A stretch of DNA of 64,000 nucleotides from Candidatus Trichorickettsia mobilis (GTDB lineage Bacteria > Pseudomonadota > Alphaproteobacteria > Rickettsiales > Rickettsiaceae): positions 986,001 to 1,050,000 of the forward strand of contig NZ_CP112932.1 of assembly GCF_034366785.1 (NCBI RefSeq), written 5' to 3'. The position numbers and the translations under genes were made by a program. The notes beneath the pieces were generated by a model. That model was not told where the DNA came from and made no database searches. It saw nothing but the letters and a program-made list of their open reading frames with translations. Positions 1-9,627 of the stretch are shown here, piece by piece (position 1 is the stretch's first letter; each line of letters opens with the position of its first letter).

Positions 1-486
1 TATGTTATGTACATTATAATATCTATTAATATAATTCATGTCAATATGCTGATAATTTAATTTTAATTAAATATTAAAGAGAGAAATGTTCTGAAAGCTT
101 TAGAAGCGCAAATTATCCCAACTGATATTTAATTGGCAACTCGCGTTAATTTACATAAGAATAAGTAAGAATTGATTGGTTACTAATTAAAGTGGATAAT
201 ATGAATATGTACATTCTAAAAAAATGATGTATATTTAATCTATAAGTTAAATTATTATGAGTGCTAGGATTTATAAGGTTGTAGGAAATTTGGTTATCTG
301 TATACAAGGCGTCATCACCAGGAGTCGTTAGGCTCCGTGGTAATCCAGAAATTAGCTTAAGTAAGAGGATCTTATAAAGACTGAATTGTTTCGATTTTTG
401 ACAAAATCTCAAGCAAGACGACTTTTTCTATATCTAAAAACCGTGAACGCTCACAAAGAAAAAATTAATCGAAATTAATCCGTAAT
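1..486. other. AT-rich spacer upstream of pheS
   Basis: No credible gene is seen. The first 240 bases are featureless AT-rich DNA. From about 295 to 454 lies a copy of dispersed repeat family A, listed separately. The pheS start codon follows about 30 bases after the repeat, so any pheS promoter must lie in or very near the repeat. No strong Shine-Dalgarno sequence precedes the pheS ATG. Confidence 0.6.
295..454. repeat. Dispersed repeat family A, copy 1
   Basis: This is the reverse complement of the repeat at 34745-34931. Shared blocks include GTGAACGCTCAC at one end, AAAAGTCGTCTTG, and a middle block like GGATTACCACGGAGCC/TAACGACTCCTGGTGATGACG. A third copy is near 44022-44210 and a divergent one lies in 16080-16300. 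It has no coding capacity of its own and looks like a Rickettsiales-type palindromic or MITE-like element. Confidence 0.7.
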
Positions 487-1515
487 ATGCTTAAACATCT
501 GATCGAATCAGCGGCAGATAAAATTGCTGTGGCTAACAATTTAAATGAATTACAACAAATTAAAGTTGAATTTCTCGGAAAAAAAAGCCCTGTAGCTCAG
601 GCTATGCAGAAACTAGGGTCACTTAGTGAGTTTGAGCGCAAAAATTTTGGTCAACAAATCAACGAAGTAAAACAACGCATTACTGAATTAATTCAGGAAA
701 AACAAATTATCCTTGAAGCTCAAGCTTTAGAACAGCAATTACATAATGAAGCCATAGATCTTACACTACCACCAAGGCCGCGCAAATATGGCAGCGTTCA
801 TCCGATTAGTCAGGCTTTAGAAGAATTGACGCAAATTTTTGCCAAATTCGGCTTGACTGCAAAATATGGGTCAAGCATCGAAACTGATTGGTATAACTTC
901 ACTGCCTTAAATATTGGTGAGCATCATCCAGCGCGACAAATGCATGATACATTTTATCTTAAGTTTGGTGAAGTGTTGCGTACTCACACCTCACCAATTC
1001 AAATAAGAACAATGCAGCATGAAAAACCACCATATAGAATAATTGCTCCCGGTAGAACTTATAGATCCGATTCAGATCAGACTCATACTCCGATGTTTCA
1101 TCAAATTGAGGGGCTAGTAATAGACAAAAATATTCATATGGGACATTTGAAATACGTAATCATAGAATTTATTAAGCATTTCTTTGAACAGACAAATATT
1201 AAAATACGATTTAGACCAAGTTTTTTTCCTTTTACCGAACCGTCTGCTGAGGTGGATATTTGTTTAAATGATAATAATCAATGGTTGGAGGTGCTTGGTT
1301 GCGGCATGGTTCACCCTAAAGTACTAGAAAATGTAAATATTGACTCAAATGAATGGCAGGGCTTTGCTTTTGGGTTAGGAGTTGAGCGTTTGGCAATGCT
1401 TAAATATAATATCAAGGATTTACGACAATTTTTTGATGGCGACATACGCTGGCTAAGACATTATAATTTTTCTGCATTTGATGTTCCAACATTAGTTGGA
1501 GGGTTAACAAAATGA
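487..1515 (+). CDS. pheS: Phenylalanyl-tRNA synthetase alpha subunit
   Basis: Catalytic subunit of the cytoplasmic alpha2-beta2 PheRS, which charges tRNA-Phe. The 342 residues match the usual length. An N-terminal coiled coil (about 1-90) is followed by the class II core: motif 2 region with [10 protein letters not shown] and [20 protein letters not shown] (near 175-215), and the C-terminal motif 3 glycine-rich segment [16 protein letters not shown]. The ATG at 487 is the first in frame. The stop overlaps the pheT start by four bases (ATGA), so the two are translationally coupled as one operon. Confidence 0.98.
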   Translation: MLKHLIESAADKIAVANNLNELQQIKVEFLGKKSPVAQAMQKLGSLSEFERKNFGQQINEVKQRITELIQEKQIILEAQALEQQLHNEAIDLTLPPRPRKYGSVHPISQALEELTQIFAKFGLTAKYGSSIETDWYNFTALNIGEHHPARQMHDTFYLKFGEVLRTHTSPIQIRTMQHEKPPYRIIAPGRTYRSDSDQTHTPMFHQIEGLVIDKNIHMGHLKYVIIEFIKHFFEQTNIKIRFRPSFFPFTEPSAEVDICLNDNNQWLEVLGCGMVHPKVLENVNIDSNEWQGFAFGLGVERLAMLKYNIKDLRQFFDGDIRWLRHYNFSAFDVPTLVGGLTK

Positions 1516-3908
1516 AATTTACTTTATCATGGTTAAAGCGTTTTTTAGATACTGACGCTACGGTTACGGAAATTGCTACAACATTAACTAATATTGGTTT
1601 AGAAATTGAATCGGTAATCGATAAAAGACAGGAATTAGTCGATTTTACTGTGGCTCATATTATTGACACTATGCCACATCCAGCTGCTGATAAATTAAGA
1701 ATTTGTACTGTACAAACGACAACAGAAAACTTACAAATTGTCTGTGGGGCACCAAATGCACGGGCTGGAATCAAGGTAGTGTTGGCTAAGGTTGGTGTAG
1801 AAATTCCTAATGGTAAATTTAAAATCAAGGCCTCAGAAATTAGAGGTATTAAAAGTATGGGGATGCTCTGTTCTGCAGCAGAGCTTCTGATCGGTAGTGA
1901 TGCTGATGGGATCATCGAATTACCGGATAGTGCAAATATTGGTGAAAAGTTTATCAAATATTATGGCCTGGATGACCCGGTAATCCAAGTTAATGTTACT
2001 CCAAATCGTGGTGATGCACTTGGAGTATATGGCATTGCTCGTGACTTGGCAGCTGTGGGTATTGGTAGATTACTGCCGCTCGAACTGCCAAAAATTGATC
2101 ATAGCTTTCATTCTGAGTTCAACGTTAAAGTAATGGCTTCTGATGCTTGTCCCTTATTTTGTATTCGTGAATTTAAAAACGTCAATAATATAGAGAGCCC
2201 AAGCTGGCTAAAGCAATTATTAGAAAATATTGGTGTACGTCCGATTTCAGCCATTGTCGATATTACTAATTACATGGCTTACAGTTTTGGCCAACCAATG
2301 CATGCTTATGATGCTGATAAGTTAGCTGCTTTAGAAGTGAAATTATTGAAAGATGAACAACAATTTCAGGCTTTAAATAATAAAGAGTATAAGTGTATTT
2401 CTGAAGATTTAGTGATTTGTGATGGTTGTGAAGTCCATGCTCTTGCTGGAATCATTGGTGGCAATACTAGTGCCTGTAGTGAAAATACTCGTAATATAAT
2501 ATTAGAAGCGGCAGTGTTTGAACCGTTGATGATTACCAAGACTGGTCGTAGATTACAAATTGATACTGACTCTAGATATCGTTTTGAACGCCGAGTCGAT
2601 AAAACTTTCGTTGCCTCAGCTTTAGATATTGCAACGCAAATGATTTTATCAATTTGTGGTGGAACAGTTAGTGAGATGCTGGGAATAGCAGAGCAATCGT
2701 CGTCACAAACTGAGGCTCATAATGGTTTTATTGATTTTCCACTAAGCTTTCTTCAGCAATATAGTGGCTTAGTGCTATCAGCAGAGCAAATTTGTACTAT
2801 CTTAAAAGAATTGGGTTTTAAGGTAGTGGTTGTTGGTGAGATTTTAAAAATACAAGTACCGGCGTGGCGCCATGATGTTAAGATCAAGGAAGATATTGTT
2901 GAAGAAATTTTACGCATATATGGCTATGATCAGATCACGGAAATTGCTCTACCCAACTCAGAGATTATAGGGGTAATACCAGTAGCGCAAAAACGCTTGC
3001 ATGATCTTCGGAGAATAATTGCATGTGCTGGTTATGATGAGGTAATCACTTGGTCATTTATGAGCAGCATTACTGCGCGATTATTTGCTGAATTGCATAA
3101 CGAACTAGTGCTGGTCAACCCTATCAGTGTCGATCTTGATTATATGCGACCTAGTATTGTGCCTAATCTTCTGGCGATCATTGCTAAGAATCAAGCAAGA
3201 AGGGTGGCTGATATGTCATTATTTGAAATTGGTCCAGTATTTTGTGGAACAAAACCAGAAGATGAAATAACCATGATATCGGGAGTTAGATGTGGTGATT
3301 ATTTGCCAAAGAACTGCCATGGCGCTTCCAGAATAGTTGATATATTTGATATCAAAGCTGATTTAGCAGCGATATTATCGCATCTGGAGCTGTCTATTGA
3401 TCGATGCCAGATATCTACAGCCAAACATACTTATTATCATCCAACTAGATCAGCAAGCTTATCGTTAGGTAAGAATATTATTGGACATTTTGGGCAAATT
3501 CACCCTACTATATTACAGCATTTTGATATAGAAGGTGAAGTGATAGCGTTTGAATTGAATATCACAAATATTCCTACGTCTAAACCAAAATTTGGCAGAA
3601 GAACAGAATTTATAACTTCTGATTTTCAGATTAACTACCGTGACTATGCTTTTATAATAGATGTAGTGCAACCAGTCGGTAATATAATTTCCTATATTAA
3701 AAATATTGACAACAAACTTATAAAATCTGTGGAATTATTTGACGTTTATACTAGTGATAAGATTGCAAGTGGCAAAAAATCAGTTGCAATCTCAGTACAA
3801 ATTCAAGCAGATGATCATACATTAACTGAGGAAGAATTACTTAAACTCCATAATGCAATTATTGATGGAGTAAAAAAGAATTTTGCTGGTGAGATTCGCA
3901 AATTATAA
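1512..3908 (+). CDS. pheT: Phenylalanyl-tRNA synthetase beta subunit
   Basis: Beta subunit of PheRS (798 residues, normal bacterial length). An N-terminal tRNA-binding EMAP-like domain (about 40-150) is followed by the B3/B4 editing domain, the B5 domain, a catalytic-like core with [10 protein letters not shown], and the C-terminal ferredoxin-fold anticodon-binding domain ending near residue 795. It overlaps pheS by four bases. The stop converges with that of the bcp gene on the other strand: the two coding regions overlap by six bases, leaving no room for an intergenic terminator. Confidence 0.98.
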   Translation: MKFTLSWLKRFLDTDATVTEIATTLTNIGLEIESVIDKRQELVDFTVAHIIDTMPHPAADKLRICTVQTTTENLQIVCGAPNARAGIKVVLAKVGVEIPNGKFKIKASEIRGIKSMGMLCSAAELLIGSDADGIIELPDSANIGEKFIKYYGLDDPVIQVNVTPNRGDALGVYGIARDLAAVGIGRLLPLELPKIDHSFHSEFNVKVMASDACPLFCIREFKNVNNIESPSWLKQLLENIGVRPISAIVDITNYMAYSFGQPMHAYDADKLAALEVKLLKDEQQFQALNNKEYKCISEDLVICDGCEVHALAGIIGGNTSACSENTRNIILEAAVFEPLMITKTGRRLQIDTDSRYRFERRVDKTFVASALDIATQMILSICGGTVSEMLGIAEQSSSQTEAHNGFIDFPLSFLQQYSGLVLSAEQICTILKELGFKVVVVGEILKIQVPAWRHDVKIKEDIVEEILRIYGYDQITEIALPNSEIIGVIPVAQKRLHDLRRIIACAGYDEVITWSFMSSITARLFAELHNELVLVNPISVDLDYMRPSIVPNLLAIIAKNQARRVADMSLFEIGPVFCGTKPEDEITMISGVRCGDYLPKNCHGASRIVDIFDIKADLAAILSHLELSIDRCQISTAKHTYYHPTRSASLSLGKNIIGHFGQIHPTILQHFDIEGEVIAFELNITNIPTSKPKFGRRTEFITSDFQINYRDYAFIIDVVQPVGNIISYIKNIDNKLIKSVELFDVYTSDKIASGKKSVAISVQIQADDHTLTEEELLKLHNAIIDGVKKNFAGEIRKL

Positions 3909-4370
3909 AGTTTTGCAGAAATCCAATACTTCTTGAGCATGACCATCTATTGATACTTTAGACCAAATATGTTTGATCTTACCAGTTTGATCAATGATAA
4001 AGGTTGCTCGATTGATTCCCATATATTTTTTACCATACATTGATTTCTCTACCCACACTCCATAACGCTGACAAGTATCAGAGTCAGCATCAGAAGCAAG
4101 ATCAAATTGCAGACAATATTTATCCTGAAATTTATTATGAGAACTGATATTGTCCTTGGAGATTCCAATAATTACCGCATTTATCTTTGCAAATTCAGGT
4201 TTTAAAATATTAAATGCTTGTGCTTCCAGTGTGCAGCCTGGAGTATCATCTTTAGGATAAAAATATAATACTACTATTTTACCTTTCAATTTAGATAGAG
4301 TGATTTCTGTGCCATCTTTGATTGGCATAGTAAAGTCCGGAGCTATATCACCAATATTTAATGTCGTCAT
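3903..4370 (-). CDS. bcp: Thioredoxin-dependent peroxiredoxin (Bcp/PrxQ)
   Basis: Reduces hydroperoxides through a peroxidatic cysteine, in the cytoplasm. The 155 residues match the family. The motif TPGCTLEA places the peroxidatic Cys at residue 46. In most Bcp proteins the resolving Cys lies five residues later (CTxEAC); here that position is Gln51, so the enzyme appears to be of 1-Cys type or to use another thiol. A Shine-Dalgarno-like AGG lies upstream of the ATG at 4370. The LD-carboxypeptidase gene ends 12 bases upstream, suggesting one minus-strand operon with it. Confidence 0.95.
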   Translation of the reverse strand: MTTLNIGDIAPDFTMPIKDGTEITLSKLKGKIVVLYFYPKDDTPGCTLEAQAFNILKPEFAKINAVIIGISKDNISSHNKFQDKYCLQFDLASDADSDTCQRYGVWVEKSMYGKKYMGINRATFIIDQTGKIKHIWSKVSIDGHAQEVLDFCKTL

Positions 4371-4382
4371 AATTTTACCTTT

Positions 4383-5447
4383 TTATTTATTAACAGTTCC
4401 GATGTTATTCATTAGACCTCTTTCCAAACTCAATTTCTGAATCATAAATGGGTTTGGAAAGAGGTCTATTATTAAATCAAACTTACTATCCTTAGTCGGA
4501 GCAATCCTGGCTTCAGTATTATAAATTATAGGATCATTTACTTGCTCATGTCCAAATCTATTACTCTTGAATATTGGAATATTTACAGTTGCAGCAAAAT
4601 CTTTTAGTGCTGCTATCATATTTTGATCATCATTACCACAAGCACCAAATATTATAGCTTTTACTTCTGCTAACAAACCAGCCTGCCGTAAATGAGTTAA
4701 AGCTCGATCTAGCTGGTAGGGTTTAATCCCGACATCCTCCAAAAACAGAATTTTATTAGAGGTTTTTATTTGCCACTCTGTACCAATGCTTGTTTCAACA
4801 ATAGTTAAATTACCTCCGGTAAGCGTTCCCTTGACATGCTGTCCCTTATGCTCGTCAGCTAGGCTATTAATAGCCAGCAATCCTTTAATAGTGACCGACT
4901 TTACTTTACCGCTCACTATTTCTGCTATTTTTGTAAAATTCGTTCGTTTCTTGTCTTGGTTTAATATCTCGACAATACCATTTCCATGGATTGTTTTCCA
5001 TCCCCACTCTTGAGTCAAAAAAATATGTAATGCTGTAATATCACTAAATCCAATGAGCCACTTATCTTTAGCAGGTTTTTTTAATCGTTTTAACAATGGT
5101 ATTATTTTTGCTGCACCATACCCCCCGCGTAAGCACCAAACTATCTGTGAAGATCGATCAAACAATGCATTTTTTAAACATTCAAACCTAACTTGATCCG
5201 TATGAGCATGGAAAAGTGATTGTGATCCGTCAAAACAATTGTCGGGTAACAGTAATTTTAATGATGAAATACTGCGTAACTTCTCCAATGAGGCATTATC
5301 TGTACCAGAGGCAGGAGCCGCTATAGTAATTGGTGTGTTTTTTAATAATCTAAGAAAGTCTGCATTATCTCGCTCAAAATTAGCAAATACTACTTTAGTA
5401 ATTAATAATAACACAAAAAAAATAAGGGCTTTATAGCTTGAATACAT
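4383..5447 (-). CDS. LD-carboxypeptidase (muramoyltetrapeptide carboxypeptidase, S66 family)
   Basis: Serine peptidase that trims the terminal D-Ala from murein tetrapeptides. Residues 1-23 form a signal peptide ending at VFA, suggesting export, which is unusual for the cytoplasmic LdcA. S66 landmarks are seen: the nucleophile region LIGFSDITALH (Ser135), an IFGACG segment, and the C-terminal HEQVNDPI-type histidine region. The last 25 or so residues include 19 codons created by an in-frame palindromic insertion at 4411-4470, so the native C terminus is altered just after the catalytic His. Function may be retained, but this is not certain. Confidence 0.88.
   Translation of the reverse strand: MYSSYKALIFFVLLLITKVVFANFERDNADFLRLLKNTPITIAAPASGTDNASLEKLRSISSLKLLLPDNCFDGSQSLFHAHTDQVRFECLKNALFDRSSQIVWCLRGGYGAAKIIPLLKRLKKPAKDKWLIGFSDITALHIFLTQEWGWKTIHGNGIVEILNQDKKRTNFTKIAEIVSGKVKSVTIKGLLAINSLADEHKGQHVKGTLTGGNLTIVETSIGTEWQIKTSNKILFLEDVGIKPYQLDRALTHLRQAGLLAEVKAIIFGACGNDDQNMIAALKDFAATVNIPIFKSNRFGHEQVNDPIIYNTEARIAPTKDSKFDLIIDLFPNPFMIQKLSLERGLMNNIGTVNK
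4414..4467. mobile_element. 54 bp palindromic element inserted in frame in a coding sequence
   Basis: Near-perfect inverted repeats (AGACCTCTTTCCAAAC and its complement) surround a short loop. The element is flanked on both sides by ATT (4411-4413 and 4468-4470), consistent with a 3 bp target duplication. Its 54 bases plus the duplication add exactly 19 codons to the LD-carboxypeptidase without a stop. The ends match the 145 bp family C elements, so it is probably an internally deleted copy. Confidence 0.85.
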
Positions 5448-5488
5448 AATTAATATCTATCTAAACAATAGACCTTTCGTAAATTGAG

Positions 5489-8098
5489 TTATTGTGGTGT
5501 TGGTGGATTATTATCAGTATTTTTATTATTTACCTGTTGCTTTTGTAAAAATTCAGTTAATGAAGTAGAATCAGCTGTCAGTTGTGGAGCTATTATTGTG
5601 CCAGCAGCCTTAATTCCTAATGATGTTGGGGTAGAAGGATTGTACTTACTACCGGTTAAAGTTGGTGAAAATGCATAAAATGAGAATAGAGAAGATAAAT
5701 TCAGTTGTAAATCATAAATATTAATAGCAGCAACAACAGCTGCATTGGCATATTTGGTTTGTAATGTTGTATTTTTTAAAGTTGCCACCCCTTGAATTAA
5801 TTCAAGTTCACCGTTGAGAGAGTTGATTGGTGTTTGACCGGTAGATAAGGCATTATTTAGATCTGTCTTGAACTGAGTTATATCATAGTTAGGTTGGCTT
5901 ATACTTGCTATTAGTGTATCAATAGAGAAATTATTTATTTTTACATTCTTAGCAACAAACGAAGATTTTGTATAAAGATTATATAACAACTTTTCTATAC
6001 TATCACCATTAGTAGTGATCATACCATTAACACTAGCAGAACCATCAGAGTTAAGCCAGCCAACAGGTAGTATTTTTGATAATGCTGCCACGTCAATAGT
6101 GTTTAATGCATATACTAAATTCCAGGTATAAGGATCTAATAGCACACTACCTTCAACTTCTATAGTTCCATTAAGAAGTTGAGCCTTTAAGCTGGGGATT
6201 TTAAATAGAGTATTATCGTTTTTAGTGGAGAATGTTACTTTTTCTAAAACCAGATCATTTTGGTAGATTTTGGAGAAAAAACAATCTAACTGTAGTAATA
6301 TTTTATCCAAACTGAAGTTATTTAATAAATTGTTACGCAATTGAAACAGAAATCCTGGAGATAAAAAACTTACTGGCACTACACCATCAGTAATTTGTAC
6401 TACTAATTGTGGACTAAGGCCATCAGTGAGTAGCTTTCCAGTGGCACGTAAATAATCCGATCCCTTGTTGGTGTATAAATTGTTAACTATAATTCTTGCT
6501 GGAGTAATAGATAATACTATATTAGCTAAACCTAAATCTTTTTGAGCAAGTTTTAAATCATCAATAGTAACATCAAAGTTACCTAAATATGATAAGGTTC
6601 TAATTGGCACAAATTTACTTAAATAATCTGCTGCTTTCATGTTTTCTGTTAGACTTTTAGCAAAATTTAACATTGGTGTAATTACAGGGTATAGAGCTTG
6701 ATCTAGGTCTAATTGTGAAAAGCGAAGAAATGATTTGATACGTGGCATGGTTCCGATAAATTTACTAGAAATGCTACCTGTAATCTCAACATCATTAGTT
6801 TTTAGTAGAAGGTTTTGTAGTGATAAATCTATGGGAGTGCATTTTACATCAGCTGATAGTGCAAATGGTATAACTCTTTCTACAGTAGCATTTGTACAAC
6901 CTAGCAAAGAAAGTATAGTGTTGAAATTACTGTGTTGTAATATAAGTTTACCATCAAATATGCTACGTACACTATTTTGAGTGACTATACCATTTAGCTG
7001 GAATCTGCCACCAGAAGCAATAATTCCAGAAAAATCACTAATTAATAGCTGCCCTTGTTTCAAATCTGTAATTAATTTAAACTGATTGATGATATCATCA
7101 TTGCTTAAGATAATTTGATCAATCTCGATTACTGAGTTTAGAGAATTATTGGCAAAAACAAATTTTTCTTGACTCTTATAGTCGGTGTTTTGATCATTTG
7201 TTGATGGACTTAATAAAGATTTAAGATCAATTTTTGCAAATTTCAGTGCTATTACATTAGTTGCATTATCATTTTTAGCTAAAGTAATCTCACCACTGCC
7301 GATAACAGAATTGGCTTTAATATTAATAGTCTTAAATTGCAATAAATTTTCATCAGCCACTATATCAAAATTTATGGCTATAGGTTCATTTTGCGTAATT
7401 TTAGCTAATAATGGACTAACATCTGGTAAATGATAGTTTATCAATTCTGGTAAACTCTTAATTTTAGCTGCAACGATACCAGAAGATAGGCGGTTGTCTT
7501 TGTATGTTTCTGATAATTGTAGTTCGTATCCTGGAGTATTAAGATTAAGTGTTATATCTAACGAATCTGTTGTGTTACGGAAAAATCCAGAAAACGCCAT
7601 CTCTTCAATATTACCACTAAAACTGTTATTTGCAGAACCTATAAAATTGTCAATATTAATGATAGAATTATCAGTTGGGTCAATAAATGTTAAATGGTTA
7701 ATATTAATATCAATATCCTTCTGCACATAATCAACTAAATTTGTAATTAGTCGATCATGAGTACTAACGCTAAATTTGACATTAGGTAAATTTAATTTTG
7801 CATTCGATATTTTAATAAAACTAATTTTTGGTTGAAATTTTAGTAGAGATATGAGAGAAAACCTGAATTCTATATCTTGTAACTCCAATTCCTGAGTTGC
7901 AATAGTATCAATAACTAAAGTAGGCCAAGGAAGTGCAACCAATTTAACTTTACCAATAGCTTGGCTGTCAAATTCTATAGTTTTTTGTTTTGCTAAGAAA
8001 TTTACGCAAATACTTTTATAATCAATAAAGAATAGTGCCCCAAACAGTCCCCCAGCTAAAGTTATACATACCACTAATGTTATAATTATTCTTTTCAT
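5489..8098 (-). CDS. AsmA-like protein
   Basis: An 869-residue protein with one N-terminal membrane segment (about 5-27) and a long periplasmic part rich in beta-strand patterns of alternating hydrophobic residues. The overall form and the C-terminal stretch (LNGELELIQGVATLKNTTL followed by AAINIYDLQL) match AsmA/TamB-like proteins, thought to shape or carry lipids between the inner and outer membranes. The family is inferred from this architecture, not from a catalytic motif. The C-terminal tail is low-complexity, rich in Asn, Gln, Thr and Pro. It is transcribed toward the LD-carboxypeptidase gene with a 41-base gap. Confidence 0.7.
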   Translation of the reverse strand: MKRIIITLVVCITLAGGLFGALFFIDYKSICVNFLAKQKTIEFDSQAIGKVKLVALPWPTLVIDTIATQELELQDIEFRFSLISLLKFQPKISFIKISNAKLNLPNVKFSVSTHDRLITNLVDYVQKDIDININHLTFIDPTDNSIINIDNFIGSANNSFSGNIEEMAFSGFFRNTTDSLDITLNLNTPGYELQLSETYKDNRLSSGIVAAKIKSLPELINYHLPDVSPLLAKITQNEPIAINFDIVADENLLQFKTINIKANSVIGSGEITLAKNDNATNVIALKFAKIDLKSLLSPSTNDQNTDYKSQEKFVFANNSLNSVIEIDQIILSNDDIINQFKLITDLKQGQLLISDFSGIIASGGRFQLNGIVTQNSVRSIFDGKLILQHSNFNTILSLLGCTNATVERVIPFALSADVKCTPIDLSLQNLLLKTNDVEITGSISSKFIGTMPRIKSFLRFSQLDLDQALYPVITPMLNFAKSLTENMKAADYLSKFVPIRTLSYLGNFDVTIDDLKLAQKDLGLANIVLSITPARIIVNNLYTNKGSDYLRATGKLLTDGLSPQLVVQITDGVVPVSFLSPGFLFQLRNNLLNNFSLDKILLQLDCFFSKIYQNDLVLEKVTFSTKNDNTLFKIPSLKAQLLNGTIEVEGSVLLDPYTWNLVYALNTIDVAALSKILPVGWLNSDGSASVNGMITTNGDSIEKLLYNLYTKSSFVAKNVKINNFSIDTLIASISQPNYDITQFKTDLNNALSTGQTPINSLNGELELIQGVATLKNTTLQTKYANAAVVAAINIYDLQLNLSSLFSFYAFSPTLTGSKYNPSTPTSLGIKAAGTIIAPQLTADSTSLTEFLQKQQVNNKNTDNNPPTPQ

Positions 8099-8604
8099 AT
8101 TGTTTTGTTCTTTAAAATGGCCTAGATTGAGAGTCTATATAAAAGAGGTCTAATAGTCGAGAATGTTCAACATCAAGTTAAGGAAAATTGATGTTCAATA
8201 GTCATTGCGAGTTGCTCCTACGTCAGCAAGGCATAGTCGAAGCAATCAAAAAAGGCTGTTAACCCTTTAATAAACTGGATTGCCACGACCACTAACGTAG
8301 TCTCGTAATGACGTATTTTAACTTAATTGACACAATTCATTAAACACTCTCTAATAGTCGTACAGGCTATAGTAAAATAATACAGTACTAATTTAATATG
8401 CACAACTACACCAATTATTATCATCGATTTATGATGTTGGCATCACCATTTATGTTTTTTATTTATCACTGAATAGCATTAGAATTTACTGGTAAAAATC
8501 ATATATAACTAATAATTTGTATTATAGTTATCTTTTTTCTATTAGCGGCACATAAGTAATTTTGTTAGAATTATTAACGCGTTAATTAATATGGAGGTAA
8601 TTTT
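8099..8604. other. Intergenic spacer between divergent genes
   Basis: The spacer separates the divergently transcribed AsmA-like and HAD genes and should hold both promoters. It contains an AGAGGTCT end fragment of family C near 8144-8151 and a family B repeat at about 8159-8352. The rest (8353-8590) is AT-rich with no gene seen. A clear Shine-Dalgarno GGAGG lies at about 8592-8596 for the HAD gene. Confidence 0.6.
8159..8352. repeat. Dispersed repeat family B, copy 1
   Basis: Carries the family signature: TCATTGCGAG near one side, CGAAGCAATC, CTGGATTGC, CTCGTAATGACG, and a terminal TTCATTAAACACTCTC that is roughly inverted at the other end (GAATGTTCA). Other copies are near 19778, 24648, 29261, 48648, 59505 and 63534. 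Confidence 0.7.
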
Positions 8605-9438
8605 ATGAAAACTAAAACAATAGTCTGTTTAGACTTTGATGGCACTATCGTTCGAGGTAATTGGCATTATAATTTTAAAGAATCGTCGTATGTTCCAATT
8701 ACCGATAGAGCTGGATTGATAGTGAATGGTACTCTAGATAGTGATATGCTGCCTAATGAAGAGTATATGGCTAATATTGACGCCATGAAACAATATGCCA
8801 GAAAATTATTGCAATATCAGGATACGTCTTTTAAAAATCTTGAAGGGTTAAAAAACATTATTAGCACCCTACTCAAGCAGGGAGACTGTGTTGCTATCAC
8901 TTCTTTTTCCAGATATCCACACGCAATAGATGAAACTTTAAAAAACCTTGGACTTTTACCAGAAGAAATTATTAAAATAGCAGTTATTTGTGGAATGCCA
9001 TTAGGAGACGTAGAAGAAATAGGTAAGTCGCAGCATATTGAGCGAGCAATGGCAATGTATAATATTACAAGTCCAGCAAATGTGCTATTGGTAGATGATA
9101 CATTTGACAATACATTAGCTGCGCGTAAACAAGGGTATAAAGCAATATTGGTTCAGCCTAAAGATCATACATATTTAGAAAAAATACTAAAATTTGAAGA
9201 TGATGATATACCACCACTAAAAATATCAAATTTCCATTATAAAGTAGATCCTGGTATGATCTTAAACAGCATTGGAGCAAAAATAGCCTTATTTAAACAG
9301 CAGCGGAAACAGAGTAATTCTGATGGTGATCAATCTACAACTTCTACAACTTCTACAAATACTGACTTAGGTAAGTATGATAGTAAGACAGACTTAAGTT
9401 TAGTAGGCGAAGTAACAGAGGAGCAGCTGCAGCAATAG
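8605..9438 (+). CDS. HAD-superfamily hydrolase with low-complexity tail
   Basis: A HAD-fold phosphatase or hydrolase of unknown substrate. Motif I is CLDFDGTI (Asp10 and Asp12), motif II is AITSFSR, and motif IV is LLVDDTFDNTLAARKQGY near residue 162. The first 200 or so residues form the domain. After about 225 the sequence becomes polar and low in complexity, with Ser/Thr repeats (TTSTTSTNTD). The start is supported by GGAGG about nine bases before the ATG. It lies just upstream of a VirB4 gene on the same strand, 189 bases away, so a link to secretion is possible but not shown. Confidence 0.75.
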   Translation: MKTKTIVCLDFDGTIVRGNWHYNFKESSYVPITDRAGLIVNGTLDSDMLPNEEYMANIDAMKQYARKLLQYQDTSFKNLEGLKNIISTLLKQGDCVAITSFSRYPHAIDETLKNLGLLPEEIIKIAVICGMPLGDVEEIGKSQHIERAMAMYNITSPANVLLVDDTFDNTLAARKQGYKAILVQPKDHTYLEKILKFEDDDIPPLKISNFHYKVDPGMILNSIGAKIALFKQQRKQSNSDGDQSTTSTTSTNTDLGKYDSKTDLSLVGEVTEEQLQQ

Positions 9439-9627
9439 TTAGATGAGCAATAAAACAACATTAGTAACTTTCACGTAACACATATAGCTATTTCAGCTTA
9501 GTTTACAACTAAAAGCCTAACAAATTATTCATTACTTATACATAATAGGCAGCGCATTTGTATTATTTTGATATTGGTGTAATTTACTCAATCGAGACGT
9601 AATGCTTAAATTTAAAAGGATTGATTT

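Noticed and set aside
146..412. 88-codon minus-strand frame upstream of pheS
   Set aside because: Most of it runs through a family A repeat; no recognised domain.
5239..5436. Open frames on the plus strand opposite the LD-carboxypeptidase and AsmA-like genes
   Set aside because: They lie wholly within strong minus-strand genes and show no protein-like composition.
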